A DNA stretch of 9,597 bases, taken from NCBI GenBank assembly GCA_007121575.1, contig SKKJ01000019.1:1-9597 (forward strand), read 5' to 3'. The position numbers and the translations under genes were made by a program. The stretch is from Natronomonas sp. (lineage in GTDB: Archaea > Halobacteriota > Halobacteria > Halobacteriales > Haloarculaceae). Positions 1 through 6,539 of this stretch are shown piece by piece (positions within the stretch are counted from its first letter, which is position 1; every line of letters begins with the position of its first letter). The notes below the pieces were generated by a model. It worked only from the letters and a program-made list of their open reading frames with translations. It searched no databases and was not told the origin of the DNA.

Positions 1-164
1 TGAACGAACGGTTCGAGATCACGGTGCTCGACCGTCTGTTACTGCTAGCAACGGATTTGGAGATCTCCGAGGAGATCACGACAGAATTGGGTGTGAACCG
101 CCAAGAGGCGAAGGCGGCTCTCACCAAAATGGAAGCGATCGTTGAACAGCGACGCCTCGAATAG
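1..164 (+). CDS. Small helix-turn-helix-like protein, 5' end at window edge
   Basis: An open frame enters from the left edge (first full codon at position 3) and ends at TAG 162-164, giving 53 visible residues. Positions 1-2 are TG and the next codon is AAC, so if the base before the window is A or G this may be the start codon and almost the whole protein is visible. The peptide is strongly charged and predicted helical. A segment around residues 18-45 (SEEITTELGVNRQEAKAAL) has the spacing of a helix-turn-helix, with a short turn at GVN and a following recognition-type helix. I do not recognise a named family. It ends 31 bases before the haem-binding protein on the same strand, so the two may be co-transcribed. 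It could be a small transcriptional regulator or the C-terminal end of a longer protein. That it is coding is fairly likely; its role is unknown. Confidence 0.55.
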   Translation, partial: NERFEITVLDRLLLLATDLEISEEITTELGVNRQEAKAALTKMEAIVEQRRLE

Positions 165-195
165 AAATCGGACCCAGCTAATCACACCCTGAATC

Positions 196-1467
196 ATGAC
201 CGGGTATTGGCGGCCGGAAGCGAAATTGAAGCGACTTGAGACGAAAATCGCGTTCAACGCGGAGCGAATCCACTTCCAGTTTCGCTGGAAGCAACCGAAT
301 CCAGGCGGCTGGATTCACGACATGCTGGTGTACCGTGAGGGGGAGTGGAGACAGTTTGCAAACCCGTCACCGTGGGTTGCAGAAGGAGAGAACCCCGAGC
401 ATACCGGGTTTTACGAAGATCGGGTGAGCTTCCTTCTCGACGATGGATCGGTCACAGGGTTCGAGGAGTTCGGTGGTTGGCTGACCGTTCATACCGGGAT
501 GCGGTCGATGCCCAGCGAAGTCTCGAAAGCCGAGGTTCGAGCCCACGATCACTTCGGTCCCAGGGGACTCGACAAGACGGACATTCGAAAGTACATCCCG
601 CAAGCGTGTGAGGGAGAATGGTGGGAGAACGACTGGCGCGAGATCAGACCGCAGCACGAACTCGAACAACTCAAACAGGACGGCGTGTTTCTGGATCTGC
701 CGATGTGGCGAGCCCACCGCAGTAACCCGAAAGGATACGGAACGGACCACCACGTCCTCGACTATCGACACAGCGACCATGGTCAGAACACGTATACGAC
801 ACAGGAGTGGGATCCGGAGGACGGCCCCGAACTCATGTGGGATCCCGACCTTGTCGAAGGCGGGGCGCTCGACTATCGCGAGATTCGCGAGGGGAATTTC
901 CCCGACCAGCAGAACGGCACGTATGCGCTGGAGTTGAAAGACGCCATCGAGTTCGATCCGGCGATCGCGGAGTGGGAAGGGGCGATGATTCCGCGGCGTC
1001 CGCTTCAGGAACCATATGGAAGTGCCGCAGACTGGCGTGGAAACGGCGTCTGGGATGACGGCGAGTGGATCGTCGAGATGTGGCGCGATCTGCGGACGGA
1101 TCATCCCGCAGATACAAAACAACTGGAACCCGGTGGAGTGTACACCTGGACGCCTGCTGTCCACCACGGGGCGGGCAAGCGTTGGCACTGGGTCGCCTAT
1201 CCGTACAAACTCGGTCTCGGCGTCGAACCGGAGTACCGGGGCGAACACCACGCCCACGGAACATCCGAACTCGTCGCCGAGACGTTCGGCGGCGACGAAC
1301 CCGACTGGGACGATATCTCGACGTATACGATTCCGCTCATTTTCCCCGGACTACTCGAGTGGAGCGATCTCACGAGCGACGATCACGAACGTGCCGAGGA
1401 GATTCGGAACGCCGACATCACGATGTGGGAGCTGTATGAGAAAGACCCGGGGTCGTTCATCGATTAA
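196..1467 (+). CDS. Ethylbenzene dehydrogenase-type haem-binding protein (DMSO reductase family gamma-subunit-like)
   Basis: 423 residues from ATG 196. The sequence resembles the haem b-binding domain of ethylbenzene dehydrogenase and related type II DMSO reductase-family gamma subunits. Visible signs are repeated Trp/Gly-rich strands in the first 100 residues, a W-DG-W stretch at about 285-295, and a conserved-looking block at about 316-342 (YT..AVHH, then RWHWVAYPYKLGLG). In this family the single haem b is usually held by a Met/Lys pair in a beta sandwich. Met102 or Met105 and Lys338 are candidate ligands here, but that is inference from position and was not aligned. There is no signal peptide or membrane helix, so it either acts in the cytoplasm or is exported with a partner. 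The protein is longer than a typical gamma subunit of about 200-300 residues and is very acidic. No molybdopterin or iron-sulfur subunit is in the window; such genes could lie to the left. Related proteins occur with haloarchaeal nitrate and DMSO reductase-like clusters. Confidence 0.75.
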   Translation: MTGYWRPEAKLKRLETKIAFNAERIHFQFRWKQPNPGGWIHDMLVYREGEWRQFANPSPWVAEGENPEHTGFYEDRVSFLLDDGSVTGFEEFGGWLTVHTGMRSMPSEVSKAEVRAHDHFGPRGLDKTDIRKYIPQACEGEWWENDWREIRPQHELEQLKQDGVFLDLPMWRAHRSNPKGYGTDHHVLDYRHSDHGQNTYTTQEWDPEDGPELMWDPDLVEGGALDYREIREGNFPDQQNGTYALELKDAIEFDPAIAEWEGAMIPRRPLQEPYGSAADWRGNGVWDDGEWIVEMWRDLRTDHPADTKQLEPGGVYTWTPAVHHGAGKRWHWVAYPYKLGLGVEPEYRGEHHAHGTSELVAETFGGDEPDWDDISTYTIPLIFPGLLEWSDLTSDDHERAEEIRNADITMWELYEKDPGSFID

Positions 1468-1498
1468 CTCGTTCATTCTTTGGTCGCGACGGAAACGC

Positions 1499-1503
1499 CT
1501 ATA
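1499..1503 (+). promoter_or_regulatory. TATA-like box for a leaderless helicase mRNA
   Basis: CTATA is centred 26-27 bases before the GTG at 1528. That is the spacing expected if transcription starts at the GTG itself, as is common in haloarchaea. It lies inside the possible TTG-started extension of the frame, which argues for the GTG as the true start. The box is short, so this is a weak call. Confidence 0.35.
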
Positions 1504-1527
1504 CCTTCGGCACTCCCCGTCTTTTCC

Positions 1528-3915
1528 GTGGCAACTCGCACGGAATACGAGGCGGGAATCGCCGTCGAAGACGTCCTTCCGAAGTTCGCTGACGCGTTCC
1601 CGTTCGAAGCGTTCAATCGGATGCAATCGGTGGCGCTTCCCGCGATCGTGCAGGGTGACGATAACGTCGTCGTCAGCGCGCCGACCGCCAGCGGAAAGAC
1701 GGCGCTCGCGGAAGCCGCGATCTGCCGAACGCTCGATGCGGGCGGAACCGCGCTGTTTTTAGCGCCGCTTCGAGCGCTGACGAACGAAAAAGAGTCCGAG
1801 TGGGATCGCTTTGAGGCGCTCGGGTACTCGGTGTACGTCGTCACCGGCGAGCGCGAGCTGACGCCGCGGCGCGCCGAACGGGCGGATATCCTCGTGATGA
1901 CACCCGAAAAGGCCGACTCGGCCACCCGAAAACACGACTCGCCGCGGTATTCGTTCATCACCGACGTCGACTGCTGTGTCATCGATGAGGTTCATCTCCT
2001 CGACTCCGATCGCCGTGGCGCCGTCCTCGAAGTCACGATTTCGCGGTTTCGTCGCCTCTGTGATCCGCGGATCGTCGCGCTCTCGGCGACGATGCAGAAC
2101 GTCTCCGACGTGGCCGAGTGGCTCGACGCCCCGACGGACTGTACGTTCGAGTTCGATGACTCGTATCGTCCGGTGCCGCTGTCGGCGACCGTCGAGACGT
2201 ACGCACACGGCGATAACGCCTTCGCGGACAAGTATCGTCGGCTCTATCGGGCGATCGATCTCGCTCAACCGCACATCGACGACGGCGGTCAAGCACTCGT
2301 CTTCGTCGCCTCCAGACAGGACACCGTCCGTGCGGCCGAGAAAGCCCGCGACGAACTCGCCGAACGAGACGTCGAGATCAGCTCTCGCGGCGATTACGAG
2401 TATCACACCGCCGCCACCGAACTGAGCAACGACACGCTCAGGAAATCGGTCGTCGACGGCGTCGGCTTCCACCACGCGGGGCTTTCGAAAGGCGATAAAG
2501 ACCGCGTCGAAGAGTGGTTCAAAGAAGGCAAGATACAGCTGCTGTTTTCGACCTCGACGCTCGCGTGGGGCGTGAATCTCCCCGCCAGATGTGTCGTCAT
2601 TCGCGATACCAAACTGCACGACCCCCTCGAAGGGGAAGTCGATATGAGTCCGCTGGATATCCTCCAGATGCTTGGGCGCGCGGGTCGACCGGGGTACGAC
2701 GATGCGGGCTATGCGCACGTCATCTGCGACGGTGTCGACGCCGAGAAATACCGGCAGTTGCTCGCCGACGGCAAGCCGATCGAGTCCCGGCTCGCCGAGG
2801 AACTGGACGCGCATTTAAACGCCGAGATCGCTCTCGGCGTCGTCGACGACATCGAGGACGTGATGTCGTGGCTCGAGACCACCTTTTATTACACGCGAGC
2901 CGGAAGCGCCCCGGATCAATACGACGACAGCGCGTCGCTGCGCGATCGGGTTTCGGGCACGTTAAAACGGCTCGTCGACGGCGGCTTCGTCGATCAATCC
3001 GGTCTCGAGATCAAGCCCACCGCGCTGGGTCGGCTCGCCTCACAGTTTTATCTCAGGCTCGACACCGCGGCGGCGTTTTATCGGCTGTGCGAACGGGCAA
3101 ACGATGACGAAACGCCCCCGCTCGATGAGAGTGCCGTTCTCCATACCGTTGCGGACGCGGCGGAATTCGACAGCGTCTCCGCTCGAAGGGACGAACGCGG
3201 AACGTTCGGTGCTGTCCTCGGGGACGAAGGGGCCGATCTCGACCCCGGCAACCGGAAAGTGCTCGCGATCCTCCGAGCGGGGATGTCCGGCACGACGCCC
3301 GGTGAGCTCCAAAGCGATGCGTGGGTGATCCGACAGAACGGGTTGCGGTTTTTGGCGGCGCTTCGAGCGTTCTGTGAGCGGTTTTCGACCCCGCGGGACG
3401 CCAATCTCGTCCGACGCATTGAGGCCCGCGTCGAACACGGCATCTCCGCTGAGGCCGTCGGGCTCGTCGCGATCGGCGGTGTCGGAGCGGGCCGAGCACA
3501 GAAGCTTGCTCGTGAGGGACTCGTCGATCCGGCCGACGTTCGGGTTGCCGGTGTTGAGGGACTCGTCGCCGCGGGGCTTTCGGAGGGTGTCGCAGAGCGC
3601 ATCCTCGCACAAGCGCGCGAGTTGCCGACCCTCTCAATCGAGTGGTCGAATATGCCCGACGCGATCGCGTCGGGTGAAAACACCATGGGCGAAGTCACCG
3701 TCAAAAACGCCGAATCCGGATCGCCGGCCGGCGTCCGTCTCACCGTCAACGGCGTTGAGATGACTGCGGAGACGAGATATCTCGGTGAGACGACACTTCC
3801 GGTCGGTGTGTTCGGTGGCGACGCGGACGAACTCGTCTATGAGGTCGAGATCGCGTTCTCCGAACTCCCGCTTCGGCCGATTACGGATCGACGGACGGTT
3901 CGGATCTCCTCGTGA
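1528..3915 (+). CDS. Ski2-like (Brr2/Mer3-type) superfamily 2 helicase with Sec63-type C-terminus
   Basis: 795 residues if started at GTG 1528; the frame stays open back to TTG 1480 (811 residues). I prefer 1528 because of the TATA spacing and because homology-like sequence begins just after it. The ATP-dependent helicase core is complete: FNRMQ at 29-33 (Q-motif-like), Walker A APTASGKT at 51-58, DEVH at 153-156, SAT at 186-188, and motif VI QMLGRAGRP at 380-388. The DEVH form and the PLDILQMLGRAGRPGYD wording are typical of Ski2, Brr2 and Mer3 proteins. After a winged-helix and helical bundle region there is a helix-hairpin-helix at about 640-700 (GVGAGRAQKL) and a beta-sandwich tail from about 705, the order of the Sec63 unit in Brr2. 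Archaeal Hel308 repair helicases share the core but usually lack this immunoglobulin-like tail, so it is probably a distinct haloarchaeal paralogue. A role in DNA or RNA unwinding is likely; the substrate is unknown. Confidence 0.9.
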   Translation: MATRTEYEAGIAVEDVLPKFADAFPFEAFNRMQSVALPAIVQGDDNVVVSAPTASGKTALAEAAICRTLDAGGTALFLAPLRALTNEKESEWDRFEALGYSVYVVTGERELTPRRAERADILVMTPEKADSATRKHDSPRYSFITDVDCCVIDEVHLLDSDRRGAVLEVTISRFRRLCDPRIVALSATMQNVSDVAEWLDAPTDCTFEFDDSYRPVPLSATVETYAHGDNAFADKYRRLYRAIDLAQPHIDDGGQALVFVASRQDTVRAAEKARDELAERDVEISSRGDYEYHTAATELSNDTLRKSVVDGVGFHHAGLSKGDKDRVEEWFKEGKIQLLFSTSTLAWGVNLPARCVVIRDTKLHDPLEGEVDMSPLDILQMLGRAGRPGYDDAGYAHVICDGVDAEKYRQLLADGKPIESRLAEELDAHLNAEIALGVVDDIEDVMSWLETTFYYTRAGSAPDQYDDSASLRDRVSGTLKRLVDGGFVDQSGLEIKPTALGRLASQFYLRLDTAAAFYRLCERANDDETPPLDESAVLHTVADAAEFDSVSARRDERGTFGAVLGDEGADLDPGNRKVLAILRAGMSGTTPGELQSDAWVIRQNGLRFLAALRAFCERFSTPRDANLVRRIEARVEHGISAEAVGLVAIGGVGAGRAQKLAREGLVDPADVRVAGVEGLVAAGLSEGVAERILAQARELPTLSIEWSNMPDAIASGENTMGEVTVKNAESGSPAGVRLTVNGVEMTAETRYLGETTLPVGVFGGDADELVYEVEIAFSELPLRPITDRRTVRISS

Positions 3916-3989
3916 GATCCCACCTCCGTTCGACCTTTTCGGTGTCAGTAACTTCGATTCGTTCCGAGCGCTGAAAACGGCGCAAGCTG

Positions 3990-4010
3990 TATTATACATT
4001 GTCACTTTAA
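3990..4010 (+). promoter_or_regulatory. Promoter region of the HalX response regulator
   Basis: Two AT-rich boxes lie in the 115-base gap after the helicase: TATTATA at 3990-3996 and CTTTAA at 4005-4010. The first would place the transcript start about 10 bases before ATG 4031. The second sits about 24 bases before the ATG and would give an essentially leaderless mRNA. Either is plausible, which suggests that the regulator has its own promoter. Confidence 0.45.
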
Positions 4011-4030
4011 CGACGTATGGGGTCTCAATC

Positions 4031-4609
4031 ATGAGCGGTGGATCAACGATACTCATCGTCGACGACGAGCCGGACTTGGCCGATCTATACGCTGTCTGGC
4101 TCCGTGATGAGCACACCGTTCGAACGGCGTATGGGGGCGCCGACGCGCTTGAAGTGTTCGAAAAGGGTGTCGATGTCGCGTTTATCGATCGACTGATGCC
4201 GCGAATGTCCGGTACCGAACTGCTCTCAGAGATCCGCGAGTCGGGCTATGACTGCCGGGTGGCGATCGTCACGGCTGTCGAACCCGATTTCGATATTATC
4301 GAGATGGGGTTCGACGAGTACCTCGTCAAACCGGTCAAACGCGAGAAACTCAACGCGGTCACCGACTCGCTCATCGCGAGATCGACCTACAGCGAACAGC
4401 TCCAAGAGTTCTTCGCGCTGGCGTCGAAACGCGCCGCGTTACAGGCCAAAAAAACGCCGACACAGCTCGATTCGAACGACGACTACGTGGAATTGGTCGA
4501 GGAGCTCGAGCGGTTGCGAGCCGATATCGAGCAAACGGTCGAACAGTTATGTCCACGCGATTTCGACATCGAACTGCGGCGGCTAGAGTCGACGATCGCT
4601 CACGAGTGA
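4031..4609 (+). CDS. Response regulator: receiver domain plus HalX domain
   Basis: 192 residues from ATG 4031; the frame is open further upstream into the helicase, but receiver homology begins directly after this ATG. The receiver domain spans about residues 6-120, with the acidic pair Asp11-Asp12, phospho-acceptor Asp53 in AFIDRLMPRMSG, Thr81, Tyr97 and Lys100 (YLVKPV), so every residue needed for phosphotransfer is present. The C-terminal part, with QLQEFFALASKRAALQAKKT and a charged coiled-coil-like end, matches the HalX domain of haloarchaeal two-component regulators. HalX is thought to be a sensing or signalling output; no DNA-binding domain is visible. A partner histidine kinase is not encoded here, so this is an orphan regulator within the window. 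It runs towards the crcB pair and is separated from it by 139 bases. Confidence 0.92.
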   Translation: MSGGSTILIVDDEPDLADLYAVWLRDEHTVRTAYGGADALEVFEKGVDVAFIDRLMPRMSGTELLSEIRESGYDCRVAIVTAVEPDFDIIEMGFDEYLVKPVKREKLNAVTDSLIARSTYSEQLQEFFALASKRAALQAKKTPTQLDSNDDYVELVEELERLRADIEQTVEQLCPRDFDIELRRLESTIAHE

Positions 4610-4680
4610 GGGACGCAACAGGGCATCGATCGCATATTAAACGGGCGTTATTTCTGCCGACGGGACTGCTCCTGCTGAGG

Positions 4681-4687
4681 TTTTTTT
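4681..4687 (+). terminator. T-tract terminator after the response regulator
   Basis: Seven consecutive T follow GG, 72 bases after the regulator stop, in the 139-base gap between two convergent genes (4610-4748). Archaeal transcription commonly ends at such T-rich tracts without a strong hairpin. No comparable T-tract is visible for the opposite strand. Nothing else recognisable lies in this gap. Confidence 0.5.
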
Positions 4688-4748
4688 ATCTTTGGCGAGT
4701 CGAACGTCCGTCCGGGTACGGTAATCCCTCCGAAACTGTCGCGGCCGT

Positions 4749-5102
4749 TCACCATACCGAACTCGCGATCCATCCGCCTGCGAGAACCGCGCCGAGCGCG
4801 ACGACCAGCGTTCCACCCGCATATATCACTACCGTGACCCACTCGCCGTCCTCTGTGAGCTGTACCGTCTCGACTGCGAACGTCGAGAACGTCGTGAACG
4901 CGCCACAGAATCCGACCACGAGTGCGAGCAACGCCGGGCCGTCGATCCCGAGGCCGAATACGACGCCGAACACGAAGCTTCCGACGACGTTGACGATCAA
5001 CGTATCAACACGCGTTCGCTCGATACTGAGTGCGACACCGTACCGTGAGAGCGCCCCGACCGCTCCGCCGAGTCCGACCGCGAGTACACTCACGAGCGCC
5101 AC
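4749..5102 (-). CDS. crcB: Fluoride channel subunit CrcB/Fluc, second gene of pair
   Basis: 117 residues, starting at GTG (bases 5102-5100), four probable membrane helices. Small Fluc proteins form dimers that let fluoride leave the cell, protecting enolase and pyrophosphatase. Family signatures are all visible: GGAVGALSRYG at 12-22, Asn38 in TLIVNVVGSFVFG, and GFCGAFTTFSTF at 64-75, with the two 'Phe-box' residues Phe72 and Phe75. Its start overlaps the end of the upstream crcB by 13 bases, which implies translational coupling. Adjacent crcB genes usually encode the two halves of a heterodimer in antiparallel orientation; that is the likely arrangement here but is inference. This subunit keeps the canonical Phe residues, unlike its partner. 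Confidence 0.92.
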   Translation of the reverse strand: MALVSVLAVGLGGAVGALSRYGVALSIERTRVDTLIVNVVGSFVFGVVFGLGIDGPALLALVVGFCGAFTTFSTFAVETVQLTEDGEWVTVVIYAGGTLVVALGAVLAGGWIASSVW

Positions 5103-5449
5103 CGAATCACCGCCCGTGCGAGAAGCACCGCGAGAAACCCGAGCGCGTAGTTTCCGACTACGTTAACTGCGGCGAACGCCGGATCGAGCGCGACTGTTTC
5201 GCCGGCGAACGTGCTGTAGGTCGTAAACGACGAGATAAATCCCGTCGAGACGACGAGGCGGACTCGCTCGGAGATCGGCCCCCGCCGTTGTATGCTGTAG
5301 ACCACGAGTCCGAGCAGAAAACAGCCGATAACGTTGACCGCGAGCGTTCCCCACGGAAACCCCATCGGAAAGACGGTCGAGATTCCGTGCCGACTCGTCG
5401 CACCCGCAAATCCGCCCAACGCGACGAACACGGCGGCACGACGGTTCAT
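5090..5449 (-). CDS. crcB: Fluoride channel subunit CrcB/Fluc, first gene of pair
   Basis: 119 residues from ATG at 5449. The frame remains open upstream to 5566, but that extension is Arg/Cys-rich and lacks family similarity, and the Fluc homology starts at MNRRAAVFVALGG. Signatures: GGFAGATSRHG at 12-22, Thr35 and Asn39 in TLAVNVIGCFLLG, and GFISSFTTYSTF at 70-81. In the last motif the first of the two Phe-box positions is Tyr78, while Phe81 is kept; the partner gene has Phe at both. His21 also replaces the more usual Tyr. It leads a two-gene unit with the next crcB (13-base overlap) and is transcribed divergently from the pilin-like gene. A weak TATA-like TGTATGT (minus strand) lies about 20-25 bases upstream. 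Membrane location with four helices is predicted from the hydrophobic pattern. Confidence 0.9.
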   Translation of the reverse strand: MNRRAAVFVALGGFAGATSRHGISTVFPMGFPWGTLAVNVIGCFLLGLVVYSIQRRGPISERVRLVVSTGFISSFTTYSTFAGETVALDPAFAAVNVVGNYALGFLAVLLARAVIRWRS

Positions 5450-5453
5450 ACCA

Positions 5454-5474
5454 GCGTGTGCGCACGCACATACA
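5454..5474. other. Alternating purine-pyrimidine tract beside crcB start
   Basis: 21 bases alternate perfectly between purine and pyrimidine, with the 8-base palindrome GTGCGCAC at 5458-5465, just upstream of the first crcB start. Such tracts can adopt left-handed Z-DNA, especially at high salt. The effect on crcB expression is only a guess. The rest of the 132-base divergent gap also holds a short inverted repeat, CGGGAT/ATCCCG, at 5490-5509. Confidence 0.4.
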
Positions 5475-5551
5475 GCAACCTTGCGGTTTCGGGATCTCGA
5501 GTTATCCCGCTGTCTCGACGCCGTAAGACACAGAGTTCGACGATCCGTTTG

Positions 5552-5559
5552 TTTATATA
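5552..5559 (+). promoter_or_regulatory. TATA box for leaderless pilin-like gene
   Basis: TTTATATA is centred 26-27 bases before ATG 5582, exactly the spacing for a transcript that begins at the start codon. It is the best TATA box in the window. Because the element is nearly symmetric it could also feed the crcB pair on the other strand, with a leader of about 80 bases. Confidence 0.65.
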
Positions 5560-5581
5560 CCAGCACGGGACCAGACGGTCC

Positions 5582-6031
5582 ATGCGACAGCTTCGACGGC
5601 TACGAAACGATACGCGGGGTATCGAGGGGCTTCCGATTCGACTGGTTATCGCGCTGGTCGTCGGCGTCGCCAGCCTCTCAGTAATGATGAACATGATATC
5701 GGGGATCTCCGGACTCGCGGTTATCGAACTGGACGTGCAACCCGAACCGGAGGTTGTCACCCCCGGCGAGCACACGATCGACGTCACCGTCATCGACCCC
5801 GACGGCCAGACGGTCTCGGACGCGACGGTCATCGCTCGCGGTGGTTCAGCCCGTCTCGACGGCGTCGAAACGGCGAGGACGAACGCCGACGGAGTTGCAA
5901 CGCTCGAAATCGCCCCGGAACTCGGCGCGAACCAACGGGATGGAACGATCGAGTTCGACATCAAACCGCCGGCCGGAAGTGAATACGCTGATAAACGTGA
6001 GAACACGGCGCTGTTGGTGGTCGGCAAGTAG
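5582..6031 (+). CDS. Pilin-like protein with one membrane segment and a beta-rich domain
   Basis: 149 residues from ATG 5582; the longer open frame upstream has no coding character and crosses the TATA box. Residues 1-19 are basic (several Arg) and lead into a hydrophobic helix at about 20-44 beginning LPIRLVIALVVGVASL. The Arg-Gly at 12-13 just before the hydrophobic stretch recalls the class III signal sequences of archaeal pilins, although the hydrophobic part starts several residues later. The rest (about 47-149) reads as a beta-sandwich resembling a carboxypeptidase-regulatory-like or Ig-like fold: VDVTVIDPDGQTVSDATV is a typical strand-turn pattern, followed by the TNADGVATLEI motif. 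It is acidic and probably faces outside. Haloarchaea have many small proteins with this GLPIRLVIALVVG start, some near pilus or secretion genes. No pilus machinery is present here. Membrane anchoring is likely; the pilin assignment is tentative. Confidence 0.8.
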   Translation: MRQLRRLRNDTRGIEGLPIRLVIALVVGVASLSVMMNMISGISGLAVIELDVQPEPEVVTPGEHTIDVTVIDPDGQTVSDATVIARGGSARLDGVETARTNADGVATLEIAPELGANQRDGTIEFDIKPPAGSEYADKRENTALLVVGK

Positions 6032-6277
6032 ATTCTTAGTGGACGTGTATCGATGCGCGCCGAGCGTGACGCTTCAATCCTACGAGAGTTCGCCTGAGAC
6101 CATCGATCTGATACAGTTGTGGGCCGGATTTCTTCGACGGTTGACGCGGTGGGCTTCCTCCTCGAATCTCTGTGAACAGTGACGAACGGTCGCAAAACGT
6201 CTAGGTGATATTATGGCTTGGGCTGGCGCAAACCCTACTCGGGAAGGTTGAGGGGGAATTACATTCGCCTGCGACGG

Positions 6278-6298
6278 CACATCCCGTTTGTGGGTGTG
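6278..6298 (+). repeat. Hairpin 1 of a three-hairpin series
   Basis: CACATCC pairs with GGGTGTG (one G-U pair) around a 7-base loop, 21 bases in all. It is the first of three similarly sized stem-loops, starting 38 and 84 bases before the other two. Its sequence is not clearly related to theirs. Confidence 0.45.
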
Positions 6299-6311
6299 TG
6301 GTCAATATGGT

Positions 6312-6344
6312 GAAGCCGCAGGGCTTGACTTCGCGGTAGGTCAC
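6312..6344 (+). repeat. Diverged IS200/IS605-like right-end unit, copy 1
   Basis: A 33-base unit with a stem CCGC/GCGG at 6316-6336 around GGGCTTG and ending GGTCAC. It matches the unit at 6358-6390 at 20 of 33 positions, and most differences are transitions. This layout (a GC-rich hairpin with a CTTG-type loop, then a short linker ending in TTAC or TCAC) resembles the subterminal hairpin at the right end of haloarchaeal IS200/IS605 (TnpB-type) elements. That resemblance is from memory and not aligned. No tnpA or tnpB gene is visible upstream. Confidence 0.45.
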
Positions 6345-6357
6345 AGAATGTCAAGGC

Positions 6358-6390
6358 GGAACCACGGGGCTTGCCCCCGAGGCGATTTAC
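6358..6390 (+). repeat. Diverged IS200/IS605-like right-end unit, copy 2
   Basis: Second 33-base unit, beginning 46 bases after the first. Its stem at 6362-6382 has seven pairs (CC.CGGGG with CCCCG.GG, one A-A mismatch) around CTTGC, and it ends CGATTTAC. It is the better-preserved hairpin of the two. If it is an element end, the element boundary would fall just after TTAC at 6390. It could instead be part of a structured RNA. Confidence 0.45.
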
Positions 6391-6539
6391 GGACACTGGC
6401 ATGTTGCACATCCGTTATCGCGATGATCCGACGGGAGGACGACCCGTGTGCTCGCCGAAGAGAATCGCTTCGACCGGCCAGATCTGCCACGAACAGTCAT
6501 GTCGACGGATCCGTGTACTGTGGGTCCTGACGATGGTTT

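Larger units (their letters stand above)
6032..6539. other. Gene-poor region between pilin-like gene and fhs
   Basis: About 500 bases without a convincing gene. Short frames exist, for example one of roughly 30 codons ending at the TGA at about 6180 and a 37-codon minus-strand frame at 6387-6500. None has a promoter, family resemblance or steady codon preference. The right half holds three hairpins at 6278-6298, 6316-6336 and 6362-6382, listed separately. The region is best read as debris of a mobile element plus spacer, or as a site of an unrecognised non-coding RNA. Confidence 0.5.

Noticed and set aside
367..1257. 296-codon minus-strand open frame
   Set aside because: It lies fully opposite the haem-binding protein, has no family resemblance, and is explained by the G/C third-position bias of the plus-strand gene.
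1759..2814. 351-codon minus-strand open frame
   Set aside because: Antisense shadow of the helicase, which has a complete set of motifs in the other strand.
1528..3915. Calling the helicase hel308
   Set aside because: Core motifs are shared, but the DEVH-plus-Sec63 layout with a C-terminal beta-sandwich fits a Brr2/Mer3-like paralogue better, so no symbol was given.
3785..4030. N-terminal extension of the response regulator
   Set aside because: The extension overlaps the helicase end in another frame, and the receiver domain begins right after ATG 4031.
5450..5551. Fluoride riboswitch in the crcB leader
   Set aside because: The minus-strand leader lacks the GG-GATGG-type start and pseudoknot pattern of the crcB motif; only a short unrelated inverted repeat is present.
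6100..6182. Possible small protein or transposase start of about 30 codons
   Set aside because: The open stretch has no start codon with a promoter and no recognisable domain; adjacent frames look equally plausible.
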